64,000 nt of DNA from an uncultured Granulosicoccus sp. (GTDB lineage Bacteria; Pseudomonadota; Gammaproteobacteria; Granulosicoccales; Granulosicoccaceae): the NCBI GenBank assembly GCA_947495035.1, contig CANLXI010000009.1:147256-211255 (forward strand). Reading direction: 5' to 3'. Under the pieces are notes generated by a model. The model did no database searches. It saw only the letters and a list, made by a program, of their open reading frames with translations, and had not been told where the DNA came from. The translations under genes and the position numbers were made by a program. Shown here one piece after another: positions 29,975 to 38,385 of this stretch (position 1 is its first letter; each line of letters opens with the position of its first letter).

Positions 29975-30274
29975 ATGACATCGTCAACGTCGAACACCAT
30001 CCGTCACCATCGTGATCGCCGTTCAGGCCCCGGAAGGTTGTGTGCACTCATCCTGAGCGCTTGCCTGATCATGACCTGCATCGGCACGACAGCACAAGCC
30101 GCTGACGCACAGAACCGGCAGCAGGCGATCGACATGGCCATGCGTCAGAACGGGGGTCAGGGCAAGGTACTCGGAGTCCAGACCATTCGAACGGAAAACG
30201 GGCAAACCTACTTCGCCGTCAAGATCCTGAGCAATGGCAGGGTTCGTGTCCACCGCATACGGCAGTCCAACTGA
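29975..30274 (+). CDS. Small periplasmic PepSY-domain protein
   Basis: The 99 residues contain an N-terminal Sec signal (hydrophobic LCALILSACLIMTCIG, cleavage after AQA at about 42). A short PepSY-like domain follows (about 48-95) with QAIDMAMRQNGGQGKVLGV and TYFAVKILSNGRVRVHRI. PepSY modules often act as inhibitors or sensors for envelope proteases and kinases. Its stop (30272-30274) is one base before the PhoP-like ATG, so it belongs to the two-component operon and may modulate the sensor kinase. That role is inferred from the common PepSY-regulator-kinase arrangement. Confidence 0.85.
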   Translation: MTSSTSNTIRHHRDRRSGPGRLCALILSACLIMTCIGTTAQAADAQNRQQAIDMAMRQNGGQGKVLGVQTIRTENGQTYFAVKILSNGRVRVHRIRQSN

Positions 30275-30275
30275 G

Positions 30276-30989
30276 ATGCGCGCACTGATTGTCGAAGATG
30301 AACCCGTCCTGCGACAGCAACTGGTCGCCGCTTTGCGCGATCAGGGATTTGCCATAGACGAAACCGGTGATGGCGAAGAGGGTCTCTATCTGGCCCTGCA
30401 CATGCCGGTGGATATCGCCATCATCGATCTTGGCTTGCCGGGACGTGATGGCTTGTCCCTGATCAAGTCGCTGCGCAGGCAGGACAGACATTTTCCGGTG
30501 CTGATACTGACTGCTCGTGATCGATGGCAGGACAAGGTTGATGGCCTGGAAGCCGGTGCCGATGACTACCTGACCAAACCTTTCCACCTGGAAGAACTGA
30601 TGGCCCGCACACGCGCCCTGCTTCGGCGCACGGGTGGCTGGTCCGATTCGCTCATGCAGTTCGATCGCATGAGCATCGATACCCGTGCCCAGCAGGTGCG
30701 TGTCGACGATCGGCTGATCGAGCTGACCGCCTACGAGTACCGGGTGCTCGCCTATCTGGCCACTCAGGCCGGCAGTGTCATCAGCAAGGCCACTCTGCTG
30801 GATCATCTGTACGATGAGGACACGGACCGCGATCCCAATGTTCTGGAGGTCTTCATTCGACGTTTGCGTCAGAAGCTCGATGCAGACCGGAGCCTGAACC
30901 CGATCGAAACACTGCGCGGCCGCGGCTACCGGCTGGCCCTTCCCCGCCTGCGCGTCTCCAGCGACGACGCTGACGCCAGGGAACACTGA
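30276..30989 (+). CDS. PhoP-like OmpR-family response regulator
   Basis: The 237-residue regulator starts at ATG 30276 (MRALIVEDEPVLRQQ), one base after the PepSY stop. The receiver domain has the acidic pair in VEDE, phosphoacceptor Asp51 (AIIDLGLPGRDG), LTARD and KPFHLEEL. The winged-helix output domain (about 130-230) has LTAYEYRVLAYL and NVLEVFIRRLRQKL and ends GRGYRLALP. The overall pattern is closest to PhoP, the Mg/antimicrobial-peptide envelope regulator, but its signal here is not known. The kinase gene follows after 18 bases. Confidence 0.93.
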   Translation: MRALIVEDEPVLRQQLVAALRDQGFAIDETGDGEEGLYLALHMPVDIAIIDLGLPGRDGLSLIKSLRRQDRHFPVLILTARDRWQDKVDGLEAGADDYLTKPFHLEELMARTRALLRRTGGWSDSLMQFDRMSIDTRAQQVRVDDRLIELTAYEYRVLAYLATQAGSVISKATLLDHLYDEDTDRDPNVLEVFIRRLRQKLDADRSLNPIETLRGRGYRLALPRLRVSSDDADAREH

Positions 30990-31007
30990 GCCCACAGAGA
31001 CGGCAGC

Positions 31008-32330
31008 GTGAAATCCATCAGCTCAAGGCTGGTCATCGGTACAAGCCTGGTACTCGCCGTATTCGTCGTGCTGGTGGCACTCTCGGTATCCTGGTCGGTT
31101 CATCAGCGTGCTCAGACCGCGCGCTTCGACCGACTGCAAGGACTCATCTACGGCATACTCGGTGCTACCGACATCGATGACAACTCCCGTCTGATCGTCA
31201 ACTCTCAGGCCTTGCCCGACCCCCGGCTCAACCAGCCAACCAGCGGCCTGTATGCCGAGCTGACCGACGCTGCCGGCAATCGTCTCTGGCAGAGTGCCTC
31301 CAGTGCCAGCTGGCTACCCGACGCCATGCCACGCCCCATCGGTGACTGGCTGTTCGACACGCTGGAACATCCGCAGAAGTCCACCCTTCACCGATTGCAG
31401 TTGTCTACCGCCTGGGCCTTCGACGATGGACGCGAGTTGCCATTCACCGTTCAGGTAGTGGACGATGCCGACAGCCTCGATCGCCAGCTCAAGCGCTTCG
31501 ACCAGACACTCTGGGCGACGCTGCTGGCCTCGGCCGTCGGACTGCTGATCCTGCAGCTTCTGGTCTTGCGTCAGTCACTCAAGCCTCTGCATGCCATCGG
31601 CAATGAAGTGGCCAGCATCGAGCGGGGTGAACGTGACAATCTCAGTGAGAATGTCCCGCAGGAACTCGGTGCCCTGACCTCTGGCCTCAATGCGCTGCTG
31701 CGATCGGAAAGGGAACGTCATGCCCAGTATCGCCATCTACTCGACGATCTCGCCCACAGTCTGAAAACACCATTGTCGGTGTTGCAGAACCTGGCCAAGG
31801 CCGACACAGCCGATGACAGGATCATCCTGGACCAGACCCGTCTGATGAAGGCTTCCATCGAACGACATGTACAGCGCGCCAATCTGCGCAGTCCTCGCTA
31901 CCTGGCACCCGCGATCAATCTGCGACCTCTGGTCGAACGCATGACCACCTCGCTGGAAAAACTCTACGAACACGCGGATCTGCACTTCCAGTTGTCTGTG
32001 GATGCGGATTTCATGGTCCGTATGGACGAGGCCGACCTGTTCGAGGTGCTGGGCAACGTACTGGAGAATGCCTGCAAGTACGGCGCTCGGCAGGTGACAG
32101 TCAGCAACCGGTCGGATCAGCGCTGTCTGGTCATCGATGACGACGGGCCCGGCTTTCCCGATATCAGACTCGAACAGCTGCTGCAACGCGGCGTCAGGGC
32201 TGACAGCCAGACCGCTGGTACCGGCATGGGACTGGCAGCCGCACAGCAACTGATGGCTGCCTATGGAGGCCGCCTGGAACCGGATCACGCACCCGATGGA
32301 GGCGCGAGAGTCCGATTATGGTTCCCCTGA
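31008..32330 (+). CDS. PhoQ-like sensor histidine kinase
   Basis: The 440-residue membrane kinase begins with GTG at 31008. One helix (about 8-30), a periplasmic sensor (about 31-165) and a second helix (about 168-190) are followed by a HAMP-like linker. The H-box is DDLAHSLKTPLSVLQNL (about 244-260). The ATPase domain has the N-box LGNVLENACKYG, DDDGPGF (G1) and GTGMGLAAAQQL (G2). The periplasmic segment YAELTDAAGNRLWQS resembles the PhoQ sensor fold. It completes the PepSY-regulator-kinase operon. Confidence 0.92.
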   Translation: MKSISSRLVIGTSLVLAVFVVLVALSVSWSVHQRAQTARFDRLQGLIYGILGATDIDDNSRLIVNSQALPDPRLNQPTSGLYAELTDAAGNRLWQSASSASWLPDAMPRPIGDWLFDTLEHPQKSTLHRLQLSTAWAFDDGRELPFTVQVVDDADSLDRQLKRFDQTLWATLLASAVGLLILQLLVLRQSLKPLHAIGNEVASIERGERDNLSENVPQELGALTSGLNALLRSERERHAQYRHLLDDLAHSLKTPLSVLQNLAKADTADDRIILDQTRLMKASIERHVQRANLRSPRYLAPAINLRPLVERMTTSLEKLYEHADLHFQLSVDADFMVRMDEADLFEVLGNVLENACKYGARQVTVSNRSDQRCLVIDDDGPGFPDIRLEQLLQRGVRADSQTAGTGMGLAAAQQLMAAYGGRLEPDHAPDGGARVRLWFP

Positions 32331-32409
32331 GTACTTGCCACTCGGTTAGAGAGCCGGGGCCTGCACATGAGCGTTGGCACTGCCGATGCAGCGCGTCGGC
32401 AGCACGGCC

Positions 32410-33231
32410 TCAGGGTCTGGCGACAATGTACCCCAGCCAGCAGGCGTAGTCTTCTGCTTCATCGGTAGCCAGATATTCATCCAGAGCCTCATCGGTTTCC
32501 GGATCGAAAGCCTGTCGATAGACCACGGTATCCGTATAGCCGGCTTCTTCGAGAATTTCGCGCAATTCACGAGCCCCCCAGACACGCCAGGTATAGGTGA
32601 ATGCATTACGGATCTTCGATTTGTCCGGAAAATGGAAATGAATATGGCACTTGAGTTCATTGGTGATGGCATTGAACTCGGACTGCTCCCAGATGTACTT
32701 GAATCCGTCGACCTTGCGTTTTTCCTTCTGCGTCTGATAGCACTCGGAGCCGCCGAACACATCGAGGAACAACAGACCATCATCCACCAGTGCTTCCCGG
32801 GTGCGCTTGAAATAGGCCAGCATGGTGGCTCTCTCCTGAAAGAACCAATAGCTGAAATTGTAGGCCTGCAGAACGTCTACCTTGTCGGTAGTCACCTGCA
32901 GGACGTCATCCTCGATCAACTCGAGCCGCTGCTGTTGTTCCACCGTGAGACGCGCGATGTTGTTCTTGCGACTCCACGCCAATACCTCCGGATCGATATC
33001 GACTGCCACCGCCGTATTGCCACGACGACGTTTGACCCACTGGCAGGATGAGATGGCCGTACCGGCAAAGTCTTCCCGCATGGACTTCGGCTTGCGCCCG
33101 CGCATCTCCTTGAACGTGGCATCGATGAAATCCAGCTCGAAATCCGGGTTCTGCACGGAAGCCTGATACAGCAGGTGGCGATCCGCCTGCTCTGCCATCG
33201 TCGGTTTTCGTGATTTTTCTGCCTTGGCCAT
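32410..33231 (-). CDS. Class I SAM-dependent methyltransferase, substrate unknown
   Basis: From ATG 33231 the protein has 273 residues. Motif I is unusual (REDFAGTAISSCQW, about 53-66) but fits a SAM-binding loop. VAVDIDPEVLAWSR (about 76-89) binds the ribose hydroxyls and LIEDDVLQV follows. After that come LDVFGGSECYQ and a C-terminal WRVWGARELREILEEAGY, as in small-molecule or protein methyltransferases. The target cannot be read from the sequence. It converges with the PhoQ-like gene and lies downstream of an ABC exporter in the same direction, with a 96-base gap. Confidence 0.85.
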   Translation of the reverse strand: MAKAEKSRKPTMAEQADRHLLYQASVQNPDFELDFIDATFKEMRGRKPKSMREDFAGTAISSCQWVKRRRGNTAVAVDIDPEVLAWSRKNNIARLTVEQQQRLELIEDDVLQVTTDKVDVLQAYNFSYWFFQERATMLAYFKRTREALVDDGLLFLDVFGGSECYQTQKEKRKVDGFKYIWEQSEFNAITNELKCHIHFHFPDKSKIRNAFTYTWRVWGARELREILEEAGYTDTVVYRQAFDPETDEALDEYLATDEAEDYACWLGYIVARP

Positions 33232-33327
33232 GAGGGTGCGTCCGTGAGAACAATGATGTTGGCGAGGATTGCTGTTCGGTGCCTGCATTCTCGACACCGG
33301 AGCAGCGGATAAGAGTCCGACGTTGGG

Positions 33328-34176
33328 CTAATGCTTGATACCGGTGCCGCGATTGAGCAGCATCATGGCAATGGTACCCAGCAGAGCGATGAATACCAGT
33401 ATCACGATGAAACTGGTCCAGATGGGAATGTCGCTGGCGCCCAGAATTCCGAAACGAAAACCGTTGATCATGTAGAGCATCGGATTGAACATCGACAAGG
33501 TCTGCCAGAAAGGCGGCAGCATGCTGATGGAATAGAAGACGCCACCGAGGTAGGTCAGTGGTGTCAGGATGAAATTGGGCACGATCGAAATATCGTCGAA
33601 TGACTTCGCGAACACCGCATTGATCAGGCCGCCGAGCGAAAACATCATGGACGTCAACACTGCCACACTGATCGTGACAAACGGATGAACCGGACGGATT
33701 TCCGAAAAGAACAGGGATACCAGCGCAACCAGAGAGCCGACCAGCAAGCCCCTCGCCATGCCGCCACAGACATACCCGATGACAATGGTCAGATTGCTCA
33801 CCGGTGACACCAGCAGTTCCTCGATGTAGTTCTGCATCTTCGAACTGAAGAAAGAACTCACCACATTGGAATAGGAATTGATGATGACGGCCATCATGAT
33901 GATGCCCGGCACGATGAAATCGATATAGCGAAAGCCGTCCATATCACTGATACGCGACCCGATCAGACTGCCGAAGATCAGCATGTACAGCACGGCGTTG
34001 ATGGACGGTGGCACGATCGTCTGCACCCAGATGCGGGCGAAACGTCGTATTTCCTTTCTGACGATGGTCTGGAAGGCAATGCGGTTGATAGCCAGCAGAT
34101 CCAGGGGTTGCGATTGACGTTCCGCGGAGTGTCCCTGTGCCGCCACGGCAGCCTTGACAGTGTTTTCCTGAGTCAT
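33328..34176 (-). CDS. ABC-2-type transport permease (YadH-like)
   Basis: This 282-residue permease has six membrane segments in the ABC-2 arrangement. RFARIWVQTIVPPSINAVLY lies near residue 50 and SFFSSKMQNYIEELLVSPVS (about 108-127) is the coupling region. The late motif LTPLTYLGGVFYSISMLPPFW (about 210) is typical of YadH and NodJ relatives. The start overlaps the ATPase stop by four bases (ATGA). YadGH-type exporters are widespread; their substrate is not established, so none is claimed here. Confidence 0.92.
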   Translation of the reverse strand: MTQENTVKAAVAAQGHSAERQSQPLDLLAINRIAFQTIVRKEIRRFARIWVQTIVPPSINAVLYMLIFGSLIGSRISDMDGFRYIDFIVPGIIMMAVIINSYSNVVSSFFSSKMQNYIEELLVSPVSNLTIVIGYVCGGMARGLLVGSLVALVSLFFSEIRPVHPFVTISVAVLTSMMFSLGGLINAVFAKSFDDISIVPNFILTPLTYLGGVFYSISMLPPFWQTLSMFNPMLYMINGFRFGILGASDIPIWTSFIVILVFIALLGTIAMMLLNRGTGIKH

Positions 34177-35102
34177 GCGCTTTCCTCGGTCTTGCGATGC
34201 ACCAGACGCAGAAAGAATTCTTCCAGCCGGTTGGTCTTGTTGCGCAGGCTGGTGATCTCGATGCCCTGCTCACTCAGACCCCGGAACAGCTCATTGAGCG
34301 TATGCCCATGCGGGACATCGACCTCCATGCGATTCTCGGTGCGCAGGCGCATCGTGAATGGCGGCATGCTCGGCGCTGCATCCGGATTGCTGCGGGTATC
34401 CAGTACGAAGGTTTCCTGCATGGAACGGCTCAGCAACTGTGCGACCGCGCCACGTTCGACGATCCTGCCTCCATCAATGATGGCGACATTGCGGCACAGG
34501 GCTTCGGCCTCCTCCAGATAATGCGTGGTCAGGATGATGGTGGTGCCATGCTGTTCATTCAGCTCGGTCAGGAAATCCCACATGGAACGACGGATTTCCA
34601 GATCGACACCGGCCGTGGGTTCGTCCAGAATCAGCAGGCGCGGCTCATGGACCAGTGCCCTGGCAATCATCAGGCGGCGTTTCATTCCGCCGGAGAGTTG
34701 TCTTGATGGGGTCTTGCGCTTGTCCCACAGATCCAGTTTCTTCAGATAATACTCGGCCCGCGTCAGTGCCACACTGCGGCTGATACCGTTGTAGCCCGCC
34801 ACATTGAGCACCGTGGGCAGAACCGGCTCGAACATGTTGAAGTTGAATTCCTGTGGCACAAGACCGATGCTCGCCTTGGCCGCTTCCGGCTCATGGTCGA
34901 TGTCATGGCCAAATACCTCGACCTTGCCGGCGGTCTTGTTGACCAGGGCGCTGATGATGCCGATGGCCGTGGACTTGCCGGCTCCATTGGGACCCAGCAG
35001 AGCGAAAAAATCACCGTCGGGCACATCGAGATCGATGCCTTTCAGCGCATGTACGTTGTCGCCATAGGTCTTGGAAAGACCGGCGATGGACAAGGCGTTC
35101 AT
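34173..35102 (-). CDS. ABC transporter ATP-binding protein (YadG-like)
   Basis: From ATG 35102 the protein has 309 residues. Walker A is GPNGAGKST (about 39-47), the Q-loop VPQEFNFNMFE, signature LSGGMKRRLMIARALVHEP, Walker B LLILDEPTAGVD and the H-loop TTHYLEEAEAL. The C-terminal extension of about 80 residues is normal for YadG. It pairs with the downstream permease, whose start overlaps its stop. A longer upstream frame runs into the intergenic region and is not used. Confidence 0.93.
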   Translation of the reverse strand: MNALSIAGLSKTYGDNVHALKGIDLDVPDGDFFALLGPNGAGKSTAIGIISALVNKTAGKVEVFGHDIDHEPEAAKASIGLVPQEFNFNMFEPVLPTVLNVAGYNGISRSVALTRAEYYLKKLDLWDKRKTPSRQLSGGMKRRLMIARALVHEPRLLILDEPTAGVDLEIRRSMWDFLTELNEQHGTTIILTTHYLEEAEALCRNVAIIDGGRIVERGAVAQLLSRSMQETFVLDTRSNPDAAPSMPPFTMRLRTENRMEVDVPHGHTLNELFRGLSEQGIEITSLRNKTNRLEEFFLRLVHRKTEESA

Positions 35103-35202
35103 TGAATTTCGGGATCGCTGACAGTAAACGAGCATTTTACCAGTAAAGCGTCGCCTGCCAGCCGCCATGGCCGTTTCAGCAACGCATTTACCGGGTGTGG
35201 GT

Positions 35203-36270
35203 TCAGCGTGTTGCCAGAGTGTTGGCAGCAACGTAACGGCGGTAGAAGGCCTTGACCATCTGCACATAGCTTTCGGTCTCGGCAAACGGCGGAACTCCCT
35301 GATAGCGCCGAACATTGCCCGGCCCGGCATTGTAGGCAGCGAGTGCCAGATCCAGTGACCCGAATTGCTCGCGCAGACTGGCAATGTAGCGGATACCGGC
35401 ACGCAGGTTTTCCTCGGGATTCAGCGGATCCTTCACCTTCAGCCACTGTGCTGTCTCCGGCATCAGCTGCATCAGGCCGAGCGCGCCTGCCCGCGACAGA
35501 GCCTCGCTGTCGAAACACGATTCCCTGGTGACAATGGCCTTCACGAGATTGGCACTGATGTCGTACTGATCGGCAATATCCTGTATCAGCTGTTCATAGC
35601 GATCAGCCCGTCGTGCCACTGCCTGTGGTGACAGACCCATGCAATGCACATCGGCAATCGGTTCTCGCGCCCTCTCTTCATCACCCAGCTCTCGCCACGC
35701 CACCATGGCATTCCAGTTGAAGGGCTGATCCGGGTCATAGCTGTTGTAAGGGCCGACCTTGCGATGTGAGCGAATGTCGGGGAAATCGACGCCGAGGAAC
35801 TGACCGGGTATCGATGTGGGTGCCGACTGCAGGCTGTCAGCCGACACCGCGAAGTCATTCACCCACAGACGATGACTGACCAGGCCCAGTACCGGTTCGA
35901 GAATCGCCTCCTTGACAAAACTGCCGGGCCGCCTGCCCCCCGCACCGGCGTGTCCATCCGCAGCCCCCGATCCCATGACAAGACCGCCGAGCACGATACT
36001 GGTGGACGCGTGGACGACAGATGGGGAAGACGATCTCGCATCGGACGAGGCCGAGTGCCGCCATTCTCCGGTGCTCGACACGGTGGAGCCGCTGCTTGCC
36101 AGCGCCAGCGGACCGATGCTGTCCGGCTCGGCGTGTTCAATACTGACCGCCCTGGCCTGGGGTATCGACAGTGCAAGGACGAGAGTCAGCGAGCCGGCCA
36201 CGGAAAGCCTCAGCGTTCGGCTGATCATCGAAGAGTCGGTTTTCTGACGATGGAATCGTGGCATTTTCAC
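35203..36270 (-). CDS. Lytic murein transglycosylase (SLT domain)
   Basis: Such enzymes cut the glycan strands of peptidoglycan to make 1,6-anhydro-muropeptides. The start is GTG 36270, with GGGAG five bases upstream; ATG at 36264 or 36228 are alternatives. A signal peptide (about 16-41, ending QARA) is followed by a low-complexity Ser-rich linker. The C-terminal SLT domain (about 215-345) has the catalytic Glu in KAIVTRESCFDSEALS, then GALGLMQLMPETA and AAYNAGPGNVRRY. The 355 residues include roughly 100 of unassigned sequence before the catalytic domain. A strong hairpin covers part of the ribosome-binding site. Confidence 0.9.
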   Translation of the reverse strand: MKMPRFHRQKTDSSMISRTLRLSVAGSLTLVLALSIPQARAVSIEHAEPDSIGPLALASSGSTVSSTGEWRHSASSDARSSSPSVVHASTSIVLGGLVMGSGAADGHAGAGGRRPGSFVKEAILEPVLGLVSHRLWVNDFAVSADSLQSAPTSIPGQFLGVDFPDIRSHRKVGPYNSYDPDQPFNWNAMVAWRELGDEERAREPIADVHCMGLSPQAVARRADRYEQLIQDIADQYDISANLVKAIVTRESCFDSEALSRAGALGLMQLMPETAQWLKVKDPLNPEENLRAGIRYIASLREQFGSLDLALAAYNAGPGNVRRYQGVPPFAETESYVQMVKAFYRRYVAANTLATR

Positions 36271-36277
36271 AGCGACT

Positions 36278-36296
36278 CCCGGTAGTGGCTACCGGG
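36278..36296 (-). promoter_or_regulatory. Hairpin at the ribosome-binding site of the transglycosylase gene
   Basis: CCCGGTAG and CTACCGGG form a perfect 8-bp stem with a three-base loop. In the mRNA the 3' arm ends in GGG, which is part of the GGGAG ribosome-binding site five bases before the GTG start. Folding could limit translation. No T-tract follows on either strand, so it is not a terminator. Confidence 0.6.
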
Positions 36297-36441
36297 CGGG
36301 TTTATGGTTCAACGAGACGTCACACGGGCGTGCTTGCCGCCAGACTGCCCAGTCTGAACGCCTGAGCGAAATTACCCACGTAACATCGGTAAAAACTGTT
36401 GTGAACCCGACAAAACACATCGGGAAATCGGAATATTCCAG

Positions 36442-37011
36442 TCATTGGGCAAGGTCGACGGGCGGTCTGTCTTTCTGCCACAGGACTTCACTACCGCCCT
36501 CGTGACGTGCCAGAACCCTGGCAATGACAAACAGGAGATCGGACAGGCGATTCAGATACTTCATGCTGAATGGCGGGACCGTCTCGACACGTTGCAGACT
36601 GACGACCAGCCGCTCTGCCCGTCGGCAAACGGTACGTGCCAGATGACAAGTGGCAGCAGCCTGGCTGCCACCGGGCAGAATGAAGTCCTTCAACGCCGGC
36701 AAATCGGCATTGAAGTGGTCCAGCGTCCTTTCCAGCCAGTCGATGTGCTCCTGACCGATGGCCTGATGACCGGGAATGCACAGCTCGCCGCCAAGGTCGA
36801 ACAGGTGATGCTGTATTTCATGCAGCACCTGGGCAAGCGGCTGCGGCACATCGGCCTGGGCCAGCAGCAGGCCCAGCACCGAATTCAGCTCATCGGTAGT
36901 GCCATAGGCTTCGACGCGAATGCCGTCCTTGTCGGTGCGGCTGCCATCGCCCAGGCCTGTCGTTCCGTCATCGCCGGTACGCGTGTAGATTTTCGATAGT
37001 CGATTTCCCAT
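36442..37011 (-). CDS. Cob(I)alamin adenosyltransferase, PduO type
   Basis: The enzyme transfers adenosyl from ATP to cobalamin to make coenzyme B12. The 189 residues match the PduO-type trimeric family: KIYTRTGDDGTTGLGDGSR near the N-terminus (phosphate binding), YGTTDELNSVLG, FILPGGSQAAATCHLARTVC and CRRAERLV, and YLNRLSDLLFVIARVLAR. No cobalamin synthesis gene or B12-dependent enzyme lies nearby. It diverges from hinT. Upstream of the transglycosylase on the same strand there is a 171-base gap. Confidence 0.95.
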   Translation of the reverse strand: MGNRLSKIYTRTGDDGTTGLGDGSRTDKDGIRVEAYGTTDELNSVLGLLLAQADVPQPLAQVLHEIQHHLFDLGGELCIPGHQAIGQEHIDWLERTLDHFNADLPALKDFILPGGSQAAATCHLARTVCRRAERLVVSLQRVETVPPFSMKYLNRLSDLLFVIARVLARHEGGSEVLWQKDRPPVDLAQ

Positions 37012-37079
37012 GCCCGGATCCCGTATTTACCTGACTGGAGCGATACCCGATGGTGTCCTCCGCAATTCAAGCAGCACAG

Positions 37080-37085
37080 TATAAT
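37080..37085 (+). promoter_or_regulatory. Possible -10 element of hinT
   Basis: A perfect TATAAT lies 33 bases before the hinT GTG, in the 106-base gap shared with the divergent adenosyltransferase gene. No good -35 hexamer sits 16-18 bases upstream, so this is a tentative promoter. Confidence 0.45.
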
Positions 37086-37117
37086 GGCTCCAGCCCAGAA
37101 ACCTCGAGAATATCGAC

Positions 37118-37486
37118 GTGATCGAAGAAACAATATTCAGCAAGATCATTCGCAAGGAACTGCCTTCGGACATGCTCTATCAGGATGAGCTGGTCACGGC
37201 CTTTCGCGACATCAACCCGCAACGCCCCGTCCATGTCCTGATCGTCCCCAATCGGCACATTCCGGCGGTCGATGATGTGACCGCCGATGACGAGGCGGCT
37301 CTGGGCCGCATGTTCAGCGTCGCTCGCAAGATAGCCCGCGAGGAAGGCATCAGCGACGATGGCTACCGGCTCGTGGTCAACTGCGGAGAGCACGGACGAC
37401 AGGAAGTCCCGCATATCCACATGCATCTGCTGGGTGGCGAGGATGTCGGCCCCATGCTCAGCCGCAAGAACCGGGATCACTCGTGA
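37118..37486 (+). CDS. hinT: HIT-family purine nucleoside phosphoramidase HinT
   Basis: HinT hydrolyses aminoacyl-AMP and other purine phosphoramidates. The 122-residue protein has [19 protein letters not shown] at the start, [19 protein letters not shown] in the middle and the catalytic histidine triad HIHMHLL (His99, His101, His103). The start is GTG at 37118. Its stop overlaps the GTG of the MoxR gene by four bases, so the three genes hinT-moxR-VWA are probably one transcript. Confidence 0.96.
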   Translation: MIEETIFSKIIRKELPSDMLYQDELVTAFRDINPQRPVHVLIVPNRHIPAVDDVTADDEAALGRMFSVARKIAREEGISDDGYRLVVNCGEHGRQEVPHIHMHLLGGEDVGPMLSRKNRDHS

Positions 37487-38355
37487 CGAACCCGGCAAAC
37501 GGCGCATCGACCGCCAGTCACTACATCACCACCGATGATCTGCAACAGGCCGTCGATGCCGCGCTGACACTGCAGCGCCCTCTGCTGATCAAGGGCGAGC
37601 CCGGAACCGGCAAGACCGAACTGGCCATCGAGGTGGCTCGCCGCCTGAATGCACCATTGCATTCCTGGCACGTCAAGTCCACCACCCGCGCCCAACAGGG
37701 CCTGTACGAGTACGACGCCGTGTCCCGACTGCGCGACTCACAGCTGGGTGACGAACGCGTGGCGGACATCAACAATTACATCGTTCGCGGTGTGTTGTGG
37801 GACGCCTTCGTCAGCGACGAACGTGCAGTCGTACTGATTGATGAAATCGACAAGGCCGACATCGAGTTCCCCAACGATCTGCTGCAGGAACTCGATCAGA
37901 TGTCATTCGAGGTGTATGAAACCCGCCAGACCATCACGGCGCGGCAACGCCCTCTCGTGATCATCACCAGCAACAATGAAAAGGAATTGCCCGACGCCTT
38001 TCTGCGACGCTGTTTCTTTCACTACATCAGCTTTCCCGACCGCAGCACCATGCAACGCATCGTCGATGCACATTATCCGGACATCAAGCAGGACTTGCTC
38101 GGTGCGGCACTGGAAGTGTTCTTCGATCTGCGGGAAGTGCCGGGCTTGAAGAAAAAGCCGTCAACATCCGAACTGCTGGACTGGCTGAAGCTGCTGATAG
38201 CCGACGATCTGCCGGCCGAGGCACTCAAGGCGGACGACATGCGTACCGTACTGCCCATGATGCACGGAGCCCTGCTGAAGAACGAACAGGACGTGCATCT
38301 GTTCGAGCGGCTGATCTTTCTCAACCGGCAGCAACAGAACAGGCATCGATCATGA
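37483..38355 (+). CDS. MoxR-family AAA+ ATPase
   Basis: MoxR ATPases act as chaperones that insert metals or mature protein complexes, usually with a VWA-domain partner. The 290 residues have Walker A GEPGTGKT at 38-45, Walker [20 protein letters not shown] at about 115, sensor 1 [18 protein letters not shown] and the C-terminal lid. The start is GTG 37483, overlapping hinT by four bases. The VWA partner follows after 30 bases. The client complex is not visible nearby. Confidence 0.94.
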   Translation: MTNPANGASTASHYITTDDLQQAVDAALTLQRPLLIKGEPGTGKTELAIEVARRLNAPLHSWHVKSTTRAQQGLYEYDAVSRLRDSQLGDERVADINNYIVRGVLWDAFVSDERAVVLIDEIDKADIEFPNDLLQELDQMSFEVYETRQTITARQRPLVIITSNNEKELPDAFLRRCFFHYISFPDRSTMQRIVDAHYPDIKQDLLGAALEVFFDLREVPGLKKKPSTSELLDWLKLLIADDLPAEALKADDMRTVLPMMHGALLKNEQDVHLFERLIFLNRQQQNRHRS

Positions 38356-38385
38356 ACCAGACCTTCCGCGTCAGGACGATCCGAG

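Noticed and set aside
32380..32402. Inverted repeat CTGCCGA/TCGGCAG between the kinase and methyltransferase genes as a terminator
   Set aside because: It has no T-tract on either side and a GC-rich nine-base loop; chance pairing in GC-rich DNA is as likely.
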